Origin: a virus | Virus record (IMG/VR): IMGVR_UViG_3300030333_003084 | Coordinates: 1 to 36,683 of that record | DNA length: 36,683 nt | Reading direction: 5' to 3' (one strand) | In this document: one piece after another, positions 9,741 through 17,735 of the stretch | Numbering within the stretch: the first letter of the stretch is position 1 | Layout of the letters: the number at the start of each line of letters is the position of its first letter | Notes under the pieces: model-generated | What the model saw: the letters and a program-made list of their open reading frames with translations, nothing else | Database searches by the model: none | Told to the model about the DNA's origin: nothing | Made by a program: the position numbers and the translations under genes

Positions 9741-11410
9741 TAGAATCTACCTCGCGTGGGCGCCCCACCCGTCCGACGCAATTCCTGAGTAAGCATGTCT
9801 CCTATCTCACGTGCGAGTGCACGCTTGTCAGTTCTATCTGTGACACCAGAGACATTGATGTTCATCGTGACATTGGTGCCACCCAGTTCATGGTTAGGGG
9901 TAACGTGACCAGAAGAGCCGGGAACGAAGAGTTCAGGCCCTTGCTCTCCTACGATGTAGGGCTTACCTCCAGTAGCAGGGCCACCCTTGGCCAAGTATTC
10001 CAACTCAGGGATATTGGGGACACCAGGTACAGAACCAACTGTGTTATTGAATTTGATAATCGCAGGGTTTATCTCATCTATCAGCATATTCCACGCCGTT
10101 TTGAACACGTCTGCAATACCATTGATTCTTCCCATGAACCCGTCTACCATACCTGCACCGAAACCAACAACGGTGTCTCTCATCTCACCAATCTCGCTAG
10201 TTACACTATCTTTCAATTCCCCAGCCTTTGTAGCCATGCCAGTCCATTTCTCTCCTATCCAGTCCATGGCATTACCCCACCTATCTCTCCATGTCTCTAT
10301 GAGGTTCCCACCAGACAAGAGAATCTTGAGAGTGTCTATGACTAGCACGACAGCAGCAGCGATGGCTAACGCCATTCCTGCTAAGGCGCCACCAGCGATG
10401 GCAGCACCTCCAGCCAAGACGTATCCGACGACAGCCATCGCAGTGCCCACGAAGGTGAGTAACAGACCAAAGTAATACATTACACTATCCAAGGGCTCCT
10501 TGATTGCAAGATACACCCCTGTCATAGCGACACCAATACCTGACATCCACAGTAGAGTCTGCGCGACCCAAGTCCAGCCTAATACACTGATACCTGAGAA
10601 GAGGTGAGTGAGACCCCCTAACAAAGGGGTGAATTCTCCGAGTAATAGCATGATAGCACCGAAAACCACTCCCAGTGTGACCCCGAAAGCCGTCCATGCT
10701 GCCTGTACGCTTCCTGTCCGTTCCGCTACGAAATTGAATGCTTGACCAGCAGCCCACGCAGCCGCAGATAAGGCACCAAAGACTGGGTGCAATACCCATC
10801 CCACAACAACAAGCGAGAGAATCATAGCATTCATCAGTTGCAAAGCAGTGGCTGTATCCCCACTCATGATAGTCGCCATCCCTGTGAATGCATGACCGAA
10901 GAACATGATATCCTCCGTGGCCGTGACCACTGATGCATCTAGACCGTCTACATGCATCTGATACAACACAAACGCTGCTGCCACCCCCAATATCACCATA
11001 CTAAGCATAGTTAAGACTGCTAGGAGCCTACTGAAATTTATCCAAAGACCACCCACTACCTTGTTTCCCGCACCCCATTGAGCCACCCCGTACTCGAAAA
11101 TAGCATTGGTAAGTTGCATCCCGGCACCGAATTTCAGCACACTCTTAGCGGCCATCTGCATACCAAGGGATAGTTTTTTCATGGCCTTCGTCTTCTCTGC
11201 ATCTGTCTCTTGTAATTGAGCAGCAGCGAGAGCGGTATCTACCAAAGCCTTACCATAGACTAGCAACGAACCAATAGCCGTGTCATGTATCGCTTTACCT
11301 ACCTTGATGATAGCCTTCTCGAATATACCAACACGCTTGTTAGCACCCATTATGGAAAGGGTCATCTGGTCTAAAGCCGAAGTAAAGATGTTGATGTTCT
11401 GTGCTGACAC
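9740..11410 (-). CDS. Tape measure protein
   Basis: A 556-residue protein that sets tail length and is ejected ahead of the DNA in siphoviruses. The C-terminal region from about residue 474 has the hallmark KGGPATGGKPYIVGEQGPE followed by LFVPGSSGHVTPN, matching the conserved end of many tape measure proteins. Residues about 130-375 contain a run of hydrophobic helices (for example LAVLTMLSMVILGVAAAF), also typical. It starts with GTG at 11410, overlapping the TAG of the preceding chaperone frame (TAGTG), with GAGGGG a few bases upstream. It sits after the frameshifted chaperone pair and before the tail-tip gene, the standard order. At about 0.15 nm per residue it predicts a tail of roughly 80 nm, which is an estimate only. 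It is short for a tape measure protein but complete at both ends. Confidence 0.93.
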   Translation of the reverse strand: MSAQNINIFTSALDQMTLSIMGANKRVGIFEKAIIKVGKAIHDTAIGSLLVYGKALVDTALAAAQLQETDAEKTKAMKKLSLGMQMAAKSVLKFGAGMQLTNAIFEYGVAQWGAGNKVVGGLWINFSRLLAVLTMLSMVILGVAAAFVLYQMHVDGLDASVVTATEDIMFFGHAFTGMATIMSGDTATALQLMNAMILSLVVVGWVLHPVFGALSAAAWAAGQAFNFVAERTGSVQAAWTAFGVTLGVVFGAIMLLLGEFTPLLGGLTHLFSGISVLGWTWVAQTLLWMSGIGVAMTGVYLAIKEPLDSVMYYFGLLLTFVGTAMAVVGYVLAGGAAIAGGALAGMALAIAAAVVLVIDTLKILLSGGNLIETWRDRWGNAMDWIGEKWTGMATKAGELKDSVTSEIGEMRDTVVGFGAGMVDGFMGRINGIADVFKTAWNMLIDEINPAIIKFNNTVGSVPGVPNIPELEYLAKGGPATGGKPYIVGEQGPELFVPGSSGHVTPNHELGGTNVTMNINVSGVTDRTDKRALAREIGDMLTQELRRTGGAPTRGRF

Positions 11411-12053
11411 TATAACCCCTCACTGTGTGGCATGGGACGCGACATATCAGTGCTTCCTATACGCACCTTATCTTGTGATGCTGCTTGACTATCTTTCATT
11501 GAGTCTTGTTGGTGCTTAGTGCTAGCCGCAGCCCATGTGAACATCATACTGAACCCCTCAGGGGTTAGTTGGTCTATGTCGGTTAGACTAAGTGAATAAT
11601 GGTGCATGACGAAGTATGTGGCTGACTCAAGTGCCATCCCAGCATCATCCACCTTACCTTTCAAAAAATCTTCAATGTGCTCTATTCGCTCAGTCCATCC
11701 TCTAAAGGGCCAGCCACCAATTCCTGTGGTTGGGGTAATAGAGATGTAATTTGTTTAGCAACGTCAGGTTTCAAACGTATCAGTTGAGACTTCGACATCT
11801 GAGGCTCTGTCTTCTCGATGGCCTCGAGGAACATGTACTTCCAATATCCGGCTATGTCCATCGCTAACTGCCCATTGGCATCTATAGACATGAACTCCTT
11901 AACGGCCCTCTGTGTATCGAGGAACGAGAGTTCCTTAATCCAGACACGGATTATTCTATCTTCACCGACATCTATGTCGTGTGCATTCGTTCCACCTTGA
12001 ACTAAAAGGCTGTTTATGTCTTCTACTATTTTCTTATTGCTCTCCTGACTCAC
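11410..12053 (-). CDS. Tail assembly chaperone, frameshifted long form (GT-like)
   Basis: This is the predicted product of a -1 frameshift: 117 residues read in the frame of the 12053-11682 gene, then a slip at CCCTTTA (11709-11703), then 97 residues to the TAG at 11412-11410, about 214 residues in all. After the slip the frame reads RGWTERIEHIEDFLKGKV and continues without stop. The downstream frame has no convincing start of its own: the first candidate is a TTG at 11664 with no ribosome site, and coding-like sequence extends upstream of it to the slippery site. In lambda-like and many other siphoviruses the two genes between tail tube and tape measure are joined in this way (gpG and gpGT), and the T part recruits the tail tube. 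Position, spacing and direction of the slip all match. Tail assembly chaperone is inferred from context; I see no sequence motif. Confidence 0.82.
11682..12053 (-). CDS. Tail assembly chaperone, short form (G-like)
   Basis: A 123-residue protein ending ...AGPLEDGLSE. It starts with GTG at 12053, inside the last 20 bases of the SAP-domain gene, with GGAGGG about nine bases upstream. The protein is mainly helical and mixed-charge, with no membrane segment and no recognised domain. Its place immediately before the tape measure gene, and the slippery heptamer seven codons before its stop, identify it as the short (unshifted) tail assembly chaperone that coats the tape measure during tail assembly. 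The family assignment is from gene order and the frameshift architecture, not from sequence similarity. Confidence 0.8.
   Translation of the reverse strand: MSQESNKKIVEDINSLLVQGGTNAHDIDVGEDRIIRVWIKELSFLDTQRAVKEFMSIDANGQLAMDIAGYWKYMFLEAIEKTEPQMSKSQLIRLKPDVAKQITSLLPQPQELVAGPLEDGLSE
11703..11709 (-). promoter_or_regulatory. -1 ribosomal frameshift slippery heptamer CCCTTTA
   Basis: On the minus strand the zero-frame codons are CCT TTA preceded by C, giving the heptamer C CCT TTA, which fits the X XXY YYZ rule exactly. A -1 slip repairs the codons as CCC and TTT and enters the open frame that ends at 11410. An AGGA sequence lies about 12 bases upstream and could act as an internal Shine-Dalgarno stimulator. 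I did not find a convincing downstream hairpin by eye. Confidence 0.8.
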
Positions 12054-12420
12054 TTACGTCGCCCTCCTCGGGCATCTCATCACTAGAGGCTGCCTCTTCC
12101 GAGGGGACCTCCGCAGACTCGTCAGGAGCCTCTTCAGAGGGGCCTGCGTCGTCTGCTTCTAGGCGGGCAATGAGTTCCGCCTTGACTCCGCTGACCGTCA
12201 GACCACGCTCTGTTAGTAAGTCACGTAGTTGGGGGACAGTCATGGAATTGTAATCTGTAGTCTCTTCCTCTGCTACTAAGTCTTCAGGGAAGGGGTTGCC
12301 ATCGGTGGCGGCTCCCTCAGGGTGGAAGACAGTCACTTCTTCTTCTTCGCTTAGCGGTCTAACCGCTGGGGCAGGTTCAGGCCCTCTGTTACCACCTGGA
12401 TGTAGACTCTCCCTTGCCAT
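12034..12420 (-). CDS. SAP-domain acidic protein
   Basis: About 128 residues. Residues 58-90 (NSMTVPQLRDLLTERGLTV, then SGVKAELIARLEA) form a clear SAP motif, a helix-extension-helix fold that usually binds DNA. The flanks are acidic and Pro/Glu/Ser-rich and look disordered. I place the start at the ATG at 12420, not the ATG at 12426, because GAGGT at 12431-12427 is six bases from the former and abuts the latter. It lies between the tail tube and the chaperone genes, an odd place for a DNA-binding domain. It may instead be a protein-binding or virion-associated helix-extension-helix. Function in the virus is unknown. Confidence 0.82.
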   Translation of the reverse strand: MARESLHPGGNRGPEPAPAVRPLSEEEEVTVFHPEGAATDGNPFPEDLVAEEETTDYNSMTVPQLRDLLTERGLTVSGVKAELIARLEADDAGPSEEAPDESAEVPSEEAASSDEMPEEGDVSESGEQ

Positions 12421-12426
12421 CTTCAT

Positions 12427-12431
12427 ACCTC
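12427..12431 (-). promoter_or_regulatory. Ribosome binding site that sets the SAP-gene start
   Basis: GAGGT on the minus strand lies six bases before the ATG at 12420 and directly abuts the ATG at 12426, so it favours the shorter protein. It overlaps the TGA of the tail tube gene at 12432-12430, which suggests coupled translation. Confidence 0.6.
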
Positions 12432-14388
12432 AACAATGTAGCATGGCGTCATAGGCCACCACCTTGACGTGCTTTGGGAGAATCTTCAACTCTGTCTTGA
12501 TGGGTGTTTTGTCATCTGGGATTTGTAGAGGTGCTTCTTTGATGATATAATCATCAATGATGACTCTAACCTCCTCCCTGTTAGTACCCGGACCATTCTT
12601 CTTCAAGAGAAGCGTAATGGGGTCATCATAATCCCTTGACCTATTTGTTCTGAACTCATGGTACAGCAATGGGTCAGTGATAATGACTTCCATATCGCAT
12701 TCGTACTCGACCTTACCCTCTGCTATGAGAGTGGGGTTCCTGCTACCAGCGAATGGTACTTGTTCCAAAGAGTCCCCTGTAGTAGTGTTCCTACTCTCTG
12801 CCTTGGGCATGGCACCAACTGAGTAGTAGGTAGCCAGATTGTTATTCCCCTTGAGGACGAATTTCGTAACCTGAGCAAGATTCTGACCAAACGCAGTAAT
12901 GGTTCCATTGTAGAAAAAGAACGGCTTCTCGGTGTTGGGTGCTATACCTGCCGCTTTCCTCTCTAGAGGCCCGTTGGCTATGTTCTCGAACATCCTATGT
13001 GCCGTATAACGGTCTCCGGTGTTGTTACCACTCTCTAGTCTCCCAGTATCTGTATAACACATCAGAGCATCGAAATTGATAACCATCTTGACTTCAGCAT
13101 CAGCATCAGCAGTCAACTCCCAGTCCTTGACCTTGCACCCCTTGTAGATGCGAGTCAATTGCTTGGAATCATTAGCGCCACCAGGAGCATTCTGAGACTG
13201 AGTGCCTGCTCTACTAGCAGTACCATAGGAATCCACATTCCTGGTCCTCATGCTAGTCTCAAGAGCGAAACTAGGCTGCCTCCACATACTGAAGAGAACT
13301 CTCTTCTGCATGTTCTGTATATCACCCCAGTCCGCTGGAGTGGTTTGGAAATGAGGACTTCCAGTATCGTTGTTATCAGCGAGAACTATCTTCCTGATGG
13401 ACTGAATACCGGCATTGCCATTCTTTGCTGCATGGTTGAAGTTGAACGGGTCATCCACATATAGTCGCTTGAAATTAGTAGTATTGTCCACTGCGACGAC
13501 TCTACGAATCTCACTCTTCACAGTGCTATGGAATTGAGTCTGGGCTCCCGTCCACTTAACTCGCGTCGTGGGTTCCTCAGAGTAGGGGGTCAGTACCTCG
13601 TCCTCATCCTTTACTGTGATGTAGTCACCGACTGCCACACCTGAAAGGTCAACAGCATTAGCGAACCCAATGTATGTATCACCCATGCCTATCGTTTCCG
13701 CATTACTACCATCAGCCACTTCCTCTGCACCTGTTGGGTTAGGTACTGCAATGGCCTCGTTACCCAGAGCGTAATAGAGCCAACGTGCACTATGCATCAT
13801 AGTCTCAAGACTACCACCCTCGTTCTTCATGCTCTGCGCCTCTTGCACTACTACATCCCGCCCGACACCAACCACGTGGGACCTCTTCACCTCAACTGTG
13901 GTTTCAGGGAGTCCGACAGTAGCAGCAAGACCGACGAACTGGTCAGTCAGGACCGTCTCATCACTAGCGTCAGCATTATTGGCCACTAGGCAACCCACAT
14001 CAATAGTGGGTGTCCCCATTGCTTCGATGATGAGTTCATCACCAGCAGCAGAGATACCAGTAGACTTCATCGCTGGAGTGACTTCTAACTTGTTCTGATA
14101 GTTGTCTATGATAGTGTAGACGTGAGCCTTGTCCGTATCATCAGCAGTGTAATTACCCGCACCAATCACCCTCATGCGAGAGCCTGCTAGCATCCCTCTA
14201 GGGTATTTCAAGTGACTGCTACCCTGGAAGAAACCTGTAGTGGCCGTACCGAAAGTTATGGTACTCACATCGCCTACAGTTCCGATGGTGAATGTCAAAC
14301 CTCCAAAAGCACCGTGTGTTAGGTGCAAACCAGTCTCATGCCCGAATGTTACTTCTGCTAAATCTCCACGATACACTGTTGATGGCAT
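12430..14388 (-). CDS. Major tail tube protein (large form)
   Basis: A 652-residue protein in the tail tube position, after the tail terminator-like gene and before the chaperones. The segment YKGCKVKDWELTADADAEVK followed by a hydrophobic strand resembles the core of siphovirus tail tube proteins, where a surface strand-turn-strand precedes the amphipathic beta sheet. The C-terminal part (VEYECDMEVIITDPLLYHEF, later VRVIIDDYIIKEAPLQIPDD) continues this beta-rich pattern. It is much longer than the usual 150-350 residues, so it probably carries extra surface domains in the N-terminal half. It starts with ATG at 14388, with GGGTGA seven bases upstream. The alternative is a tail protein that only occupies the tube position; I favour tube because the window has no other candidate. 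Confidence 0.72.
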   Translation of the reverse strand: MPSTVYRGDLAEVTFGHETGLHLTHGAFGGLTFTIGTVGDVSTITFGTATTGFFQGSSHLKYPRGMLAGSRMRVIGAGNYTADDTDKAHVYTIIDNYQNKLEVTPAMKSTGISAAGDELIIEAMGTPTIDVGCLVANNADASDETVLTDQFVGLAATVGLPETTVEVKRSHVVGVGRDVVVQEAQSMKNEGGSLETMMHSARWLYYALGNEAIAVPNPTGAEEVADGSNAETIGMGDTYIGFANAVDLSGVAVGDYITVKDEDEVLTPYSEEPTTRVKWTGAQTQFHSTVKSEIRRVVAVDNTTNFKRLYVDDPFNFNHAAKNGNAGIQSIRKIVLADNNDTGSPHFQTTPADWGDIQNMQKRVLFSMWRQPSFALETSMRTRNVDSYGTASRAGTQSQNAPGGANDSKQLTRIYKGCKVKDWELTADADAEVKMVINFDALMCYTDTGRLESGNNTGDRYTAHRMFENIANGPLERKAAGIAPNTEKPFFFYNGTITAFGQNLAQVTKFVLKGNNNLATYYSVGAMPKAESRNTTTGDSLEQVPFAGSRNPTLIAEGKVEYECDMEVIITDPLLYHEFRTNRSRDYDDPITLLLKKNGPGTNREEVRVIIDDYIIKEAPLQIPDDKTPIKTELKILPKHVKVVAYDAMLHC

Positions 14389-14399
14389 GTCGTCTCACC

Positions 14400-14852
14400 C
14401 TATGCGATAAGTTCACTGAATATTACTATTTCTATCTGGAAGGTCATTCTGTGCAAATGTTTGGTCCTATCAGACAAATCTGTTCGAGTTTTGAACAGAA
14501 GGCGGTCAAAGTTAATCCCGTCACCCTTCCTGTTCTTATGGACAACCCTACGAATCTCGTCTTCCATCTTCATTAATTGCTCTCTACCCCTCACAGTCCG
14601 TATATCCACAGTGACGTTTATCCTAGTATTGACGAAGTCGTAGAAGACCTCTGGTTGCTCTTCGCTGTGTGCTGTCTCATACAGGAAGACTGCATCGCTT
14701 CTATTGAGGTCGAACCTCTTTCCTCTCCCAGGGTCCAAGGTGGTGATGTCCATCACAACAGGAGTACGCTGGTCTGTATTAGCCCTGTTCCATCCATTAG
14801 GGGAAGCAGCAGTAAGAAGGTCTTTCATGAGAGTGACAGATTCTTTAGGCAT
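14400..14852 (-). CDS. Tail terminator / tail completion-like protein
   Basis: 150 residues. ATG overlaps the stop of the previous gene (TAATG). The order of strands and helices (TPVVMDITTLDPGRGKRFDL, a tyrosine-rich segment, VNTRINVTVDIRT, a helix MEDEIRRVVHKNR, then HRMTFQIEIVIFSEL) fits the small alpha/beta fold of tail terminator proteins such as gpU of lambda: a strand pair, a central helix and returning strands. It lies just before the tail tube gene, where terminators normally sit. Assignment rests on order and predicted fold; no conserved motif is diagnostic. Confidence 0.62.
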   Translation of the reverse strand: MPKESVTLMKDLLTAASPNGWNRANTDQRTPVVMDITTLDPGRGKRFDLNRSDAVFLYETAHSEEQPEVFYDFVNTRINVTVDIRTVRGREQLMKMEDEIRRVVHKNRKGDGINFDRLLFKTRTDLSDRTKHLHRMTFQIEIVIFSELIA

Positions 14853-15112
14853 TACTTCCAGTTCTCCATTGGTTTCTCTACCTGTGCTTGTCTAGCAGCA
14901 TCAGTGATTATCGCATCCCAATCAGGTGAGGAGGAATTGATGGGCCTACCAGCCTCGTCTATGATGTTCCCCTCGGAGACACTATAGCCATGGGCGGTCG
15001 CTGCAGCCACGAGAAAGGGGCGACCTGTGTCTGAAAGAACTAGGCTCTTCCAGAGTTCTATCTGGTCATTGACTGGAATCAGTTCTTTCCATACAATCAG
15101 TTCATCACTCAA
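14852..15112 (-). CDS. Small neck-region protein, unknown
   Basis: 86 residues, acidic with a Trp-containing N-terminus (VWKELIPVNDQIELWKSLVL) and a short C-terminal helix. I do not recognise the family. It begins with TTG at 15112, eight bases inside the end of the connector-like gene, with GAGGT nine bases upstream that is part of the coding end of that gene. The only nearby ATG (15105) leads at once to a stop, so TTG is the most likely start. Between the connector and the terminator it is a candidate for a head closure or neck component, which is inference from position only. Confidence 0.7.
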   Translation of the reverse strand: MSDELIVWKELIPVNDQIELWKSLVLSDTGRPFLVAAATAHGYSVSEGNIIDEAGRPINSSSPDWDAIITDAARQAQVEKPMENWK

Positions 15113-16712
15113 GGGTCATTACCTCCATATAACGTGGGAGAGTCTCTGCGACCTGCTGCTTGAACAACTGGTACTTAGCCCCCAAGTCAATGTTCTGTGT
15201 ACCCTCAGGCATGAGCACGCTACGGTCATCTGACAGGAGCAGGTCCATGGCCACCATCTTCGTGCAGATATCCTCTATCGCCTTCTCGACGTATCGCTCT
15301 CCATATACATAGGAAACCTTGACCGAGTTCCACTGGAAATAGGGGTAGGTGTTATTGAAATAGACAACTCCCAGGTCATAATCACACCACCAATCACGGA
15401 GCCTAGCCTCATCCCCTGTGGTCTGACCGAAGTAGTCAATCTTGAATCTGTATTGAGTGAGAACAGTACCATTTGCCGCCGAAGCCAAGAGCCCGCTATT
15501 AGCAAGGTCAGTAACACCAGTGAGTGTGGTATCCGTTTTACCTGTGTAGTAAGCACATTTGACAGAAGAGCCTGTACCTGTGCAGATGATACCAAAGGGA
15601 GTCAATGCGGAGGTATCGGCCATGGTAATGGTTTGATTACCAGCATGCCCACTAGTGACAGTCACATTTGTACTAGTCAGATTAGTAGCAGATATAGCAT
15701 TGAGATTAGTGATGCCTAACGTAGCAGTCTCGCCAGCCTCACCACGATTCATGCTCGTGAGTTTCAACTTAGAGTTTCCGTAGTCAGCATTAGCAGAAGC
15801 CATAAACTCATGATGAACATTAGCAACAAGTGTACCACTATCCGTTGAAGATGTCTCAAGATTGAACGAGGGAGAGAACGTAATAGCGTCCTTCTTTCTC
15901 CGAAGGTCCTTGTTAATGAGGTCAGCAAGTTGCTGAGCAGCGTTGACACCATCGAAATCCGCACTCCATGTTGATGATGTTGCCCCTACCCTTAGACTCG
16001 CTACACCACCTCCACCTGGGCATAAGAATAAGTAATCATTGGTAGTCAAAGCCGAGTGGTCAGTGATTTCCAAGCGTGCCTCCGAAGCACCCACTTCCCT
16101 GTATTCCTGACCTTGCCATATTTCTAGCCTTAGAATCTGCTGGACGTTGCGAAACATCAAGGGTACCGTACCCACGTAGTCTGTGTAGTATCGCCGTCTA
16201 TACGGCTTGTAGGTATCAAAATTGAGGTACTCTGCAGTCTGCAGCATTGGCCTCCATGAGTTATTGCATAGATTGTCTATCTTGTCCTGCATGCGGAGTA
16301 TCATAGTCTCCACGGCCTTGCGTGTTACACCCCTCCGCTTACCGTTGTTGAATGACTGGAGACTCTGCACAGTGGCGTTGTCTGCAGTGTCGTAGTCTCC
16401 TGATACACCACCGCTCCAACGCAGGACCACATCAGTCCCGTCTCTCTCCACAGTAGTGAGCGTCACTGTCTCACCTAACTCGGTATCACTAGCCAACTCT
16501 ACTTTGTCACCTTCCTCGAAACCCACAAGCCTGTAATCAGCAGGGCTTATCTTCAGGCTGGTGGCTCCTGTATCGGCATTAGCCGTCAGGTAGACTGGGT
16601 CTGGAAATGGAATCTGAAGTATATCAGCGACCTTCTGCGCACTAGTGTAGACTACTTGGTCAGGGAAGAGCGGTCGAGGCTCACGTTCCCCTGTGTTGAA
16701 TACTACTGGCAT
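15105..16712 (-). CDS. Large head-tail connector/adaptor-like protein
   Basis: About 535 residues, starting at the ATG at 16712, which overlaps the upstream TAA (TAATG) and follows GGAGAGG; a TTG two codons earlier is less likely. The middle (RKAVETMILRMQDKIDNLCN) and the C-terminus (YVEKAIEDICTKMVAMDLLL, then SDDRSVLMPEG) form helical elements like those of the HK97 gp6 type head-tail adaptor, which is normally only about 100-150 residues. Between them lie beta-rich insertions, including a module at about residues 225-335 (AAQQLADLINKDLRRKKDAI then a Gly-rich strand) similar in pattern to one in the tail-tip gene. The position between capsid and tail genes supports a neck role. The exact family is uncertain. 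Confidence 0.62.
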   Translation of the reverse strand: MPVVFNTGEREPRPLFPDQVVYTSAQKVADILQIPFPDPVYLTANADTGATSLKISPADYRLVGFEEGDKVELASDTELGETVTLTTVERDGTDVVLRWSGGVSGDYDTADNATVQSLQSFNNGKRRGVTRKAVETMILRMQDKIDNLCNNSWRPMLQTAEYLNFDTYKPYRRRYYTDYVGTVPLMFRNVQQILRLEIWQGQEYREVGASEARLEITDHSALTTNDYLFLCPGGGGVASLRVGATSSTWSADFDGVNAAQQLADLINKDLRRKKDAITFSPSFNLETSSTDSGTLVANVHHEFMASANADYGNSKLKLTSMNRGEAGETATLGITNLNAISATNLTSTNVTVTSGHAGNQTITMADTSALTPFGIICTGTGSSVKCAYYTGKTDTTLTGVTDLANSGLLASAANGTVLTQYRFKIDYFGQTTGDEARLRDWWCDYDLGVVYFNNTYPYFQWNSVKVSYVYGERYVEKAIEDICTKMVAMDLLLSDDRSVLMPEGTQNIDLGAKYQLFKQQVAETLPRYMEVMTLE

Positions 16713-16966
16713 TACCAATCCTCTCCAACTGCATCCATGCGTTGTTTGGTTTCTTGCAATTGCCGTAGTTTAGCCTGCAGTTGCTCATCCAAACCTGCAC
16801 GCTCTGCACTCGTAGCCTCACGCAATCTGGCCCCGCGAGTGCTAGGTTTCTGAGCGTCTTCTTCTGCAAGCCGACGTTGTCTCTGCTCATTGTCTAGGTT
16901 TGCCATGATACGGGCCATTATCTCGTCATGTCCCGGCTCAGTTTTCAATACTCCGATAAAACTCAT
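16712..16966 (-). CDS. Small coiled-coil protein, unknown
   Basis: 84 residues. After MSFIGVLKTEPGHDEIMARI the chain is almost all charged helix (QRQRRLAEEDAQ, LDEQLQAKLRQLQETKQRM), probably a coiled coil. No family is recognised. Its ATG overlaps the stop of the zinc-ribbon gene (ATGA), with GGTGG about 11 bases upstream. In other siphoviruses small helical proteins here are head-completion or assembly factors, but nothing in the sequence proves this. Confidence 0.72.
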   Translation of the reverse strand: MSFIGVLKTEPGHDEIMARIMANLDNEQRQRRLAEEDAQKPSTRGARLREATSAERAGLDEQLQAKLRQLQETKQRMDAVGEDW

Positions 16967-17238
16967 ACCTGTGTATCCACCTTGCCTAGATTATACTCCA
17001 TCGGTTTGCTGCATGCACCGCAGCGTTCTAGGTAGCAGAAGTGGAGCATACCACAATGCTTGCATCGTGTCCCACTACCTATGTCAATCACGTCCCGTAT
17101 GTTACGAGAGCGTGTGTTCTGCTCTTGTATTTGGCCGGCGAGCCGCTCACGCCCACTTGCGTCGGTGCGAACAGACTCGCCGGTTGCGTATTTCCAGCCT
17201 TGCTTGGATTGTCGGCGGAGGTCTTCAGCGTCCATCAT
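16963..17238 (-). CDS. Small zinc-ribbon protein
   Basis: 91 residues. The C-terminal third has Cys59-x2-Cys62 (CKHC), Cys68, and Cys73-x2-Cys76 (CGAC), the spacing of a rubredoxin-like or zinc-ribbon knuckle that binds one zinc ion. The N-terminal part is basic and polar (SKQGWKYATGESVRTDASGR). It begins at ATGATG, overlapping the preceding TGA, with GGGGA upstream. Similar small zinc ribbons are common in archaeal and viral genomes as nucleic-acid or protein adaptors. Its role inside a head/neck gene cluster is unknown. Confidence 0.8.
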   Translation of the reverse strand: MMDAEDLRRQSKQGWKYATGESVRTDASGRERLAGQIQEQNTRSRNIRDVIDIGSGTRCKHCGMLHFCYLERCGACSKPMEYNLGKVDTQV

Positions 17239-17450
17239 CAGTCCCCATCGGTGTTACCACTAGTGGCCACGGCCACATATAGGTTACCTCCGATGAGCCA
17301 ACTGGTCAGGCCTTCTACAGTCTTGTCACTCATGTAGTCGGCAAGTAACTTCCTCACGCCATCTGCGGTGGAACCATCTGTAGCGGTTCCCGCAGTGGTG
17401 GTGTCGGTAGCCTGCTCAGGTGCAAACTCAAATATCTTGACCGAGGACAT
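17238..17450 (-). CDS. Small unknown protein
   Basis: 70 residues, Thr/Ala/Gly-rich in the first half (PEQATDTTTAGTATDGSTAD) with a helix-like second half (VRKLLADYMSDKTVEGLTSW) and a short hydrophobic strand. No family is recognised. The ATG at 17450 has GGGGG about nine bases upstream, in a small GC hairpin described separately. It lies in the run of small accessory genes between capsid protein and connector, so it may be a virion accessory protein. Confidence 0.65.
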   Translation of the reverse strand: MSSVKIFEFAPEQATDTTTAGTATDGSTADGVRKLLADYMSDKTVEGLTSWLIGGNLYVAVATSGNTDGD

Positions 17451-17463
17451 GGGGTCTTACCCC
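17451..17463 (-). promoter_or_regulatory. GC hairpin over a ribosome binding site
   Basis: On the minus strand GGGG TAAGA CCCC sits directly before the ATG at 17450: a 4-bp stem with a five-base loop. The G run is the only Shine-Dalgarno-like sequence for that gene, so the stem would hide it. The stem is short, so the effect, if any, is modest; it could be chance. Confidence 0.35.
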
Positions 17464-17466
17464 CAA

Positions 17467-17733
17467 TCAGCGCTGACCTATGACCATGAAAAGGCCACTT
17501 TTGTCATTGGCTGCCGCTTTGATGTTCGCGGTGGTATCCCCAACGTCCGTCAACCAAGCGTGCATCTGCGTGTTGTCGGTGCCATTCACTGTGATTGAAT
17601 GTACCTTGCTCAGATACGCGCTTACGTCTAGGACTTCAGCGTCGGATGAACCAGACATCGTGAAGGTGCCTGTTAATACCATCATGTTGCCAAACGTGCT
17701 TGGTCTCTCGTCAAATGTTACTGCTATTGCCAT
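17467..17733 (-). CDS. Small beta-rich virion-like protein, unknown
   Basis: About 88 residues. The ATG at 17733 is preferred to the one at 17739 because GAGGAGG at 17747-17741 is seven bases from the former and one base from the latter. The sequence (AIAVTFDERPSTFGNMMVLT, then YLSKVHSITVNGT and AWLTDVGDTTANIKAAANDK) is beta-rich and resembles small decoration or tail-associated beta proteins. No family is recognised. It is in the cluster just downstream of the capsid gene, a usual place for capsid stabilising proteins. Confidence 0.7.
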   Translation of the reverse strand: MAIAVTFDERPSTFGNMMVLTGTFTMSGSSDAEVLDVSAYLSKVHSITVNGTDNTQMHAWLTDVGDTTANIKAAANDKSGLFMVIGQR

Positions 17734-17735
17734 AT

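Noticed and set aside
9725-10475. Long plus-strand ORFs opposite the tape measure gene
   Set aside because: Opposite strand to a well supported gene, and without a convincing start signal or family.
11662-11668. TTTTTTG heptamer in the second chaperone frame
   Set aside because: It is in frame for the -1 product and could slip again, but a further slip reaches a stop within a few codons, so it is unlikely to be the programmed site; CCCTTTA fits the required position.
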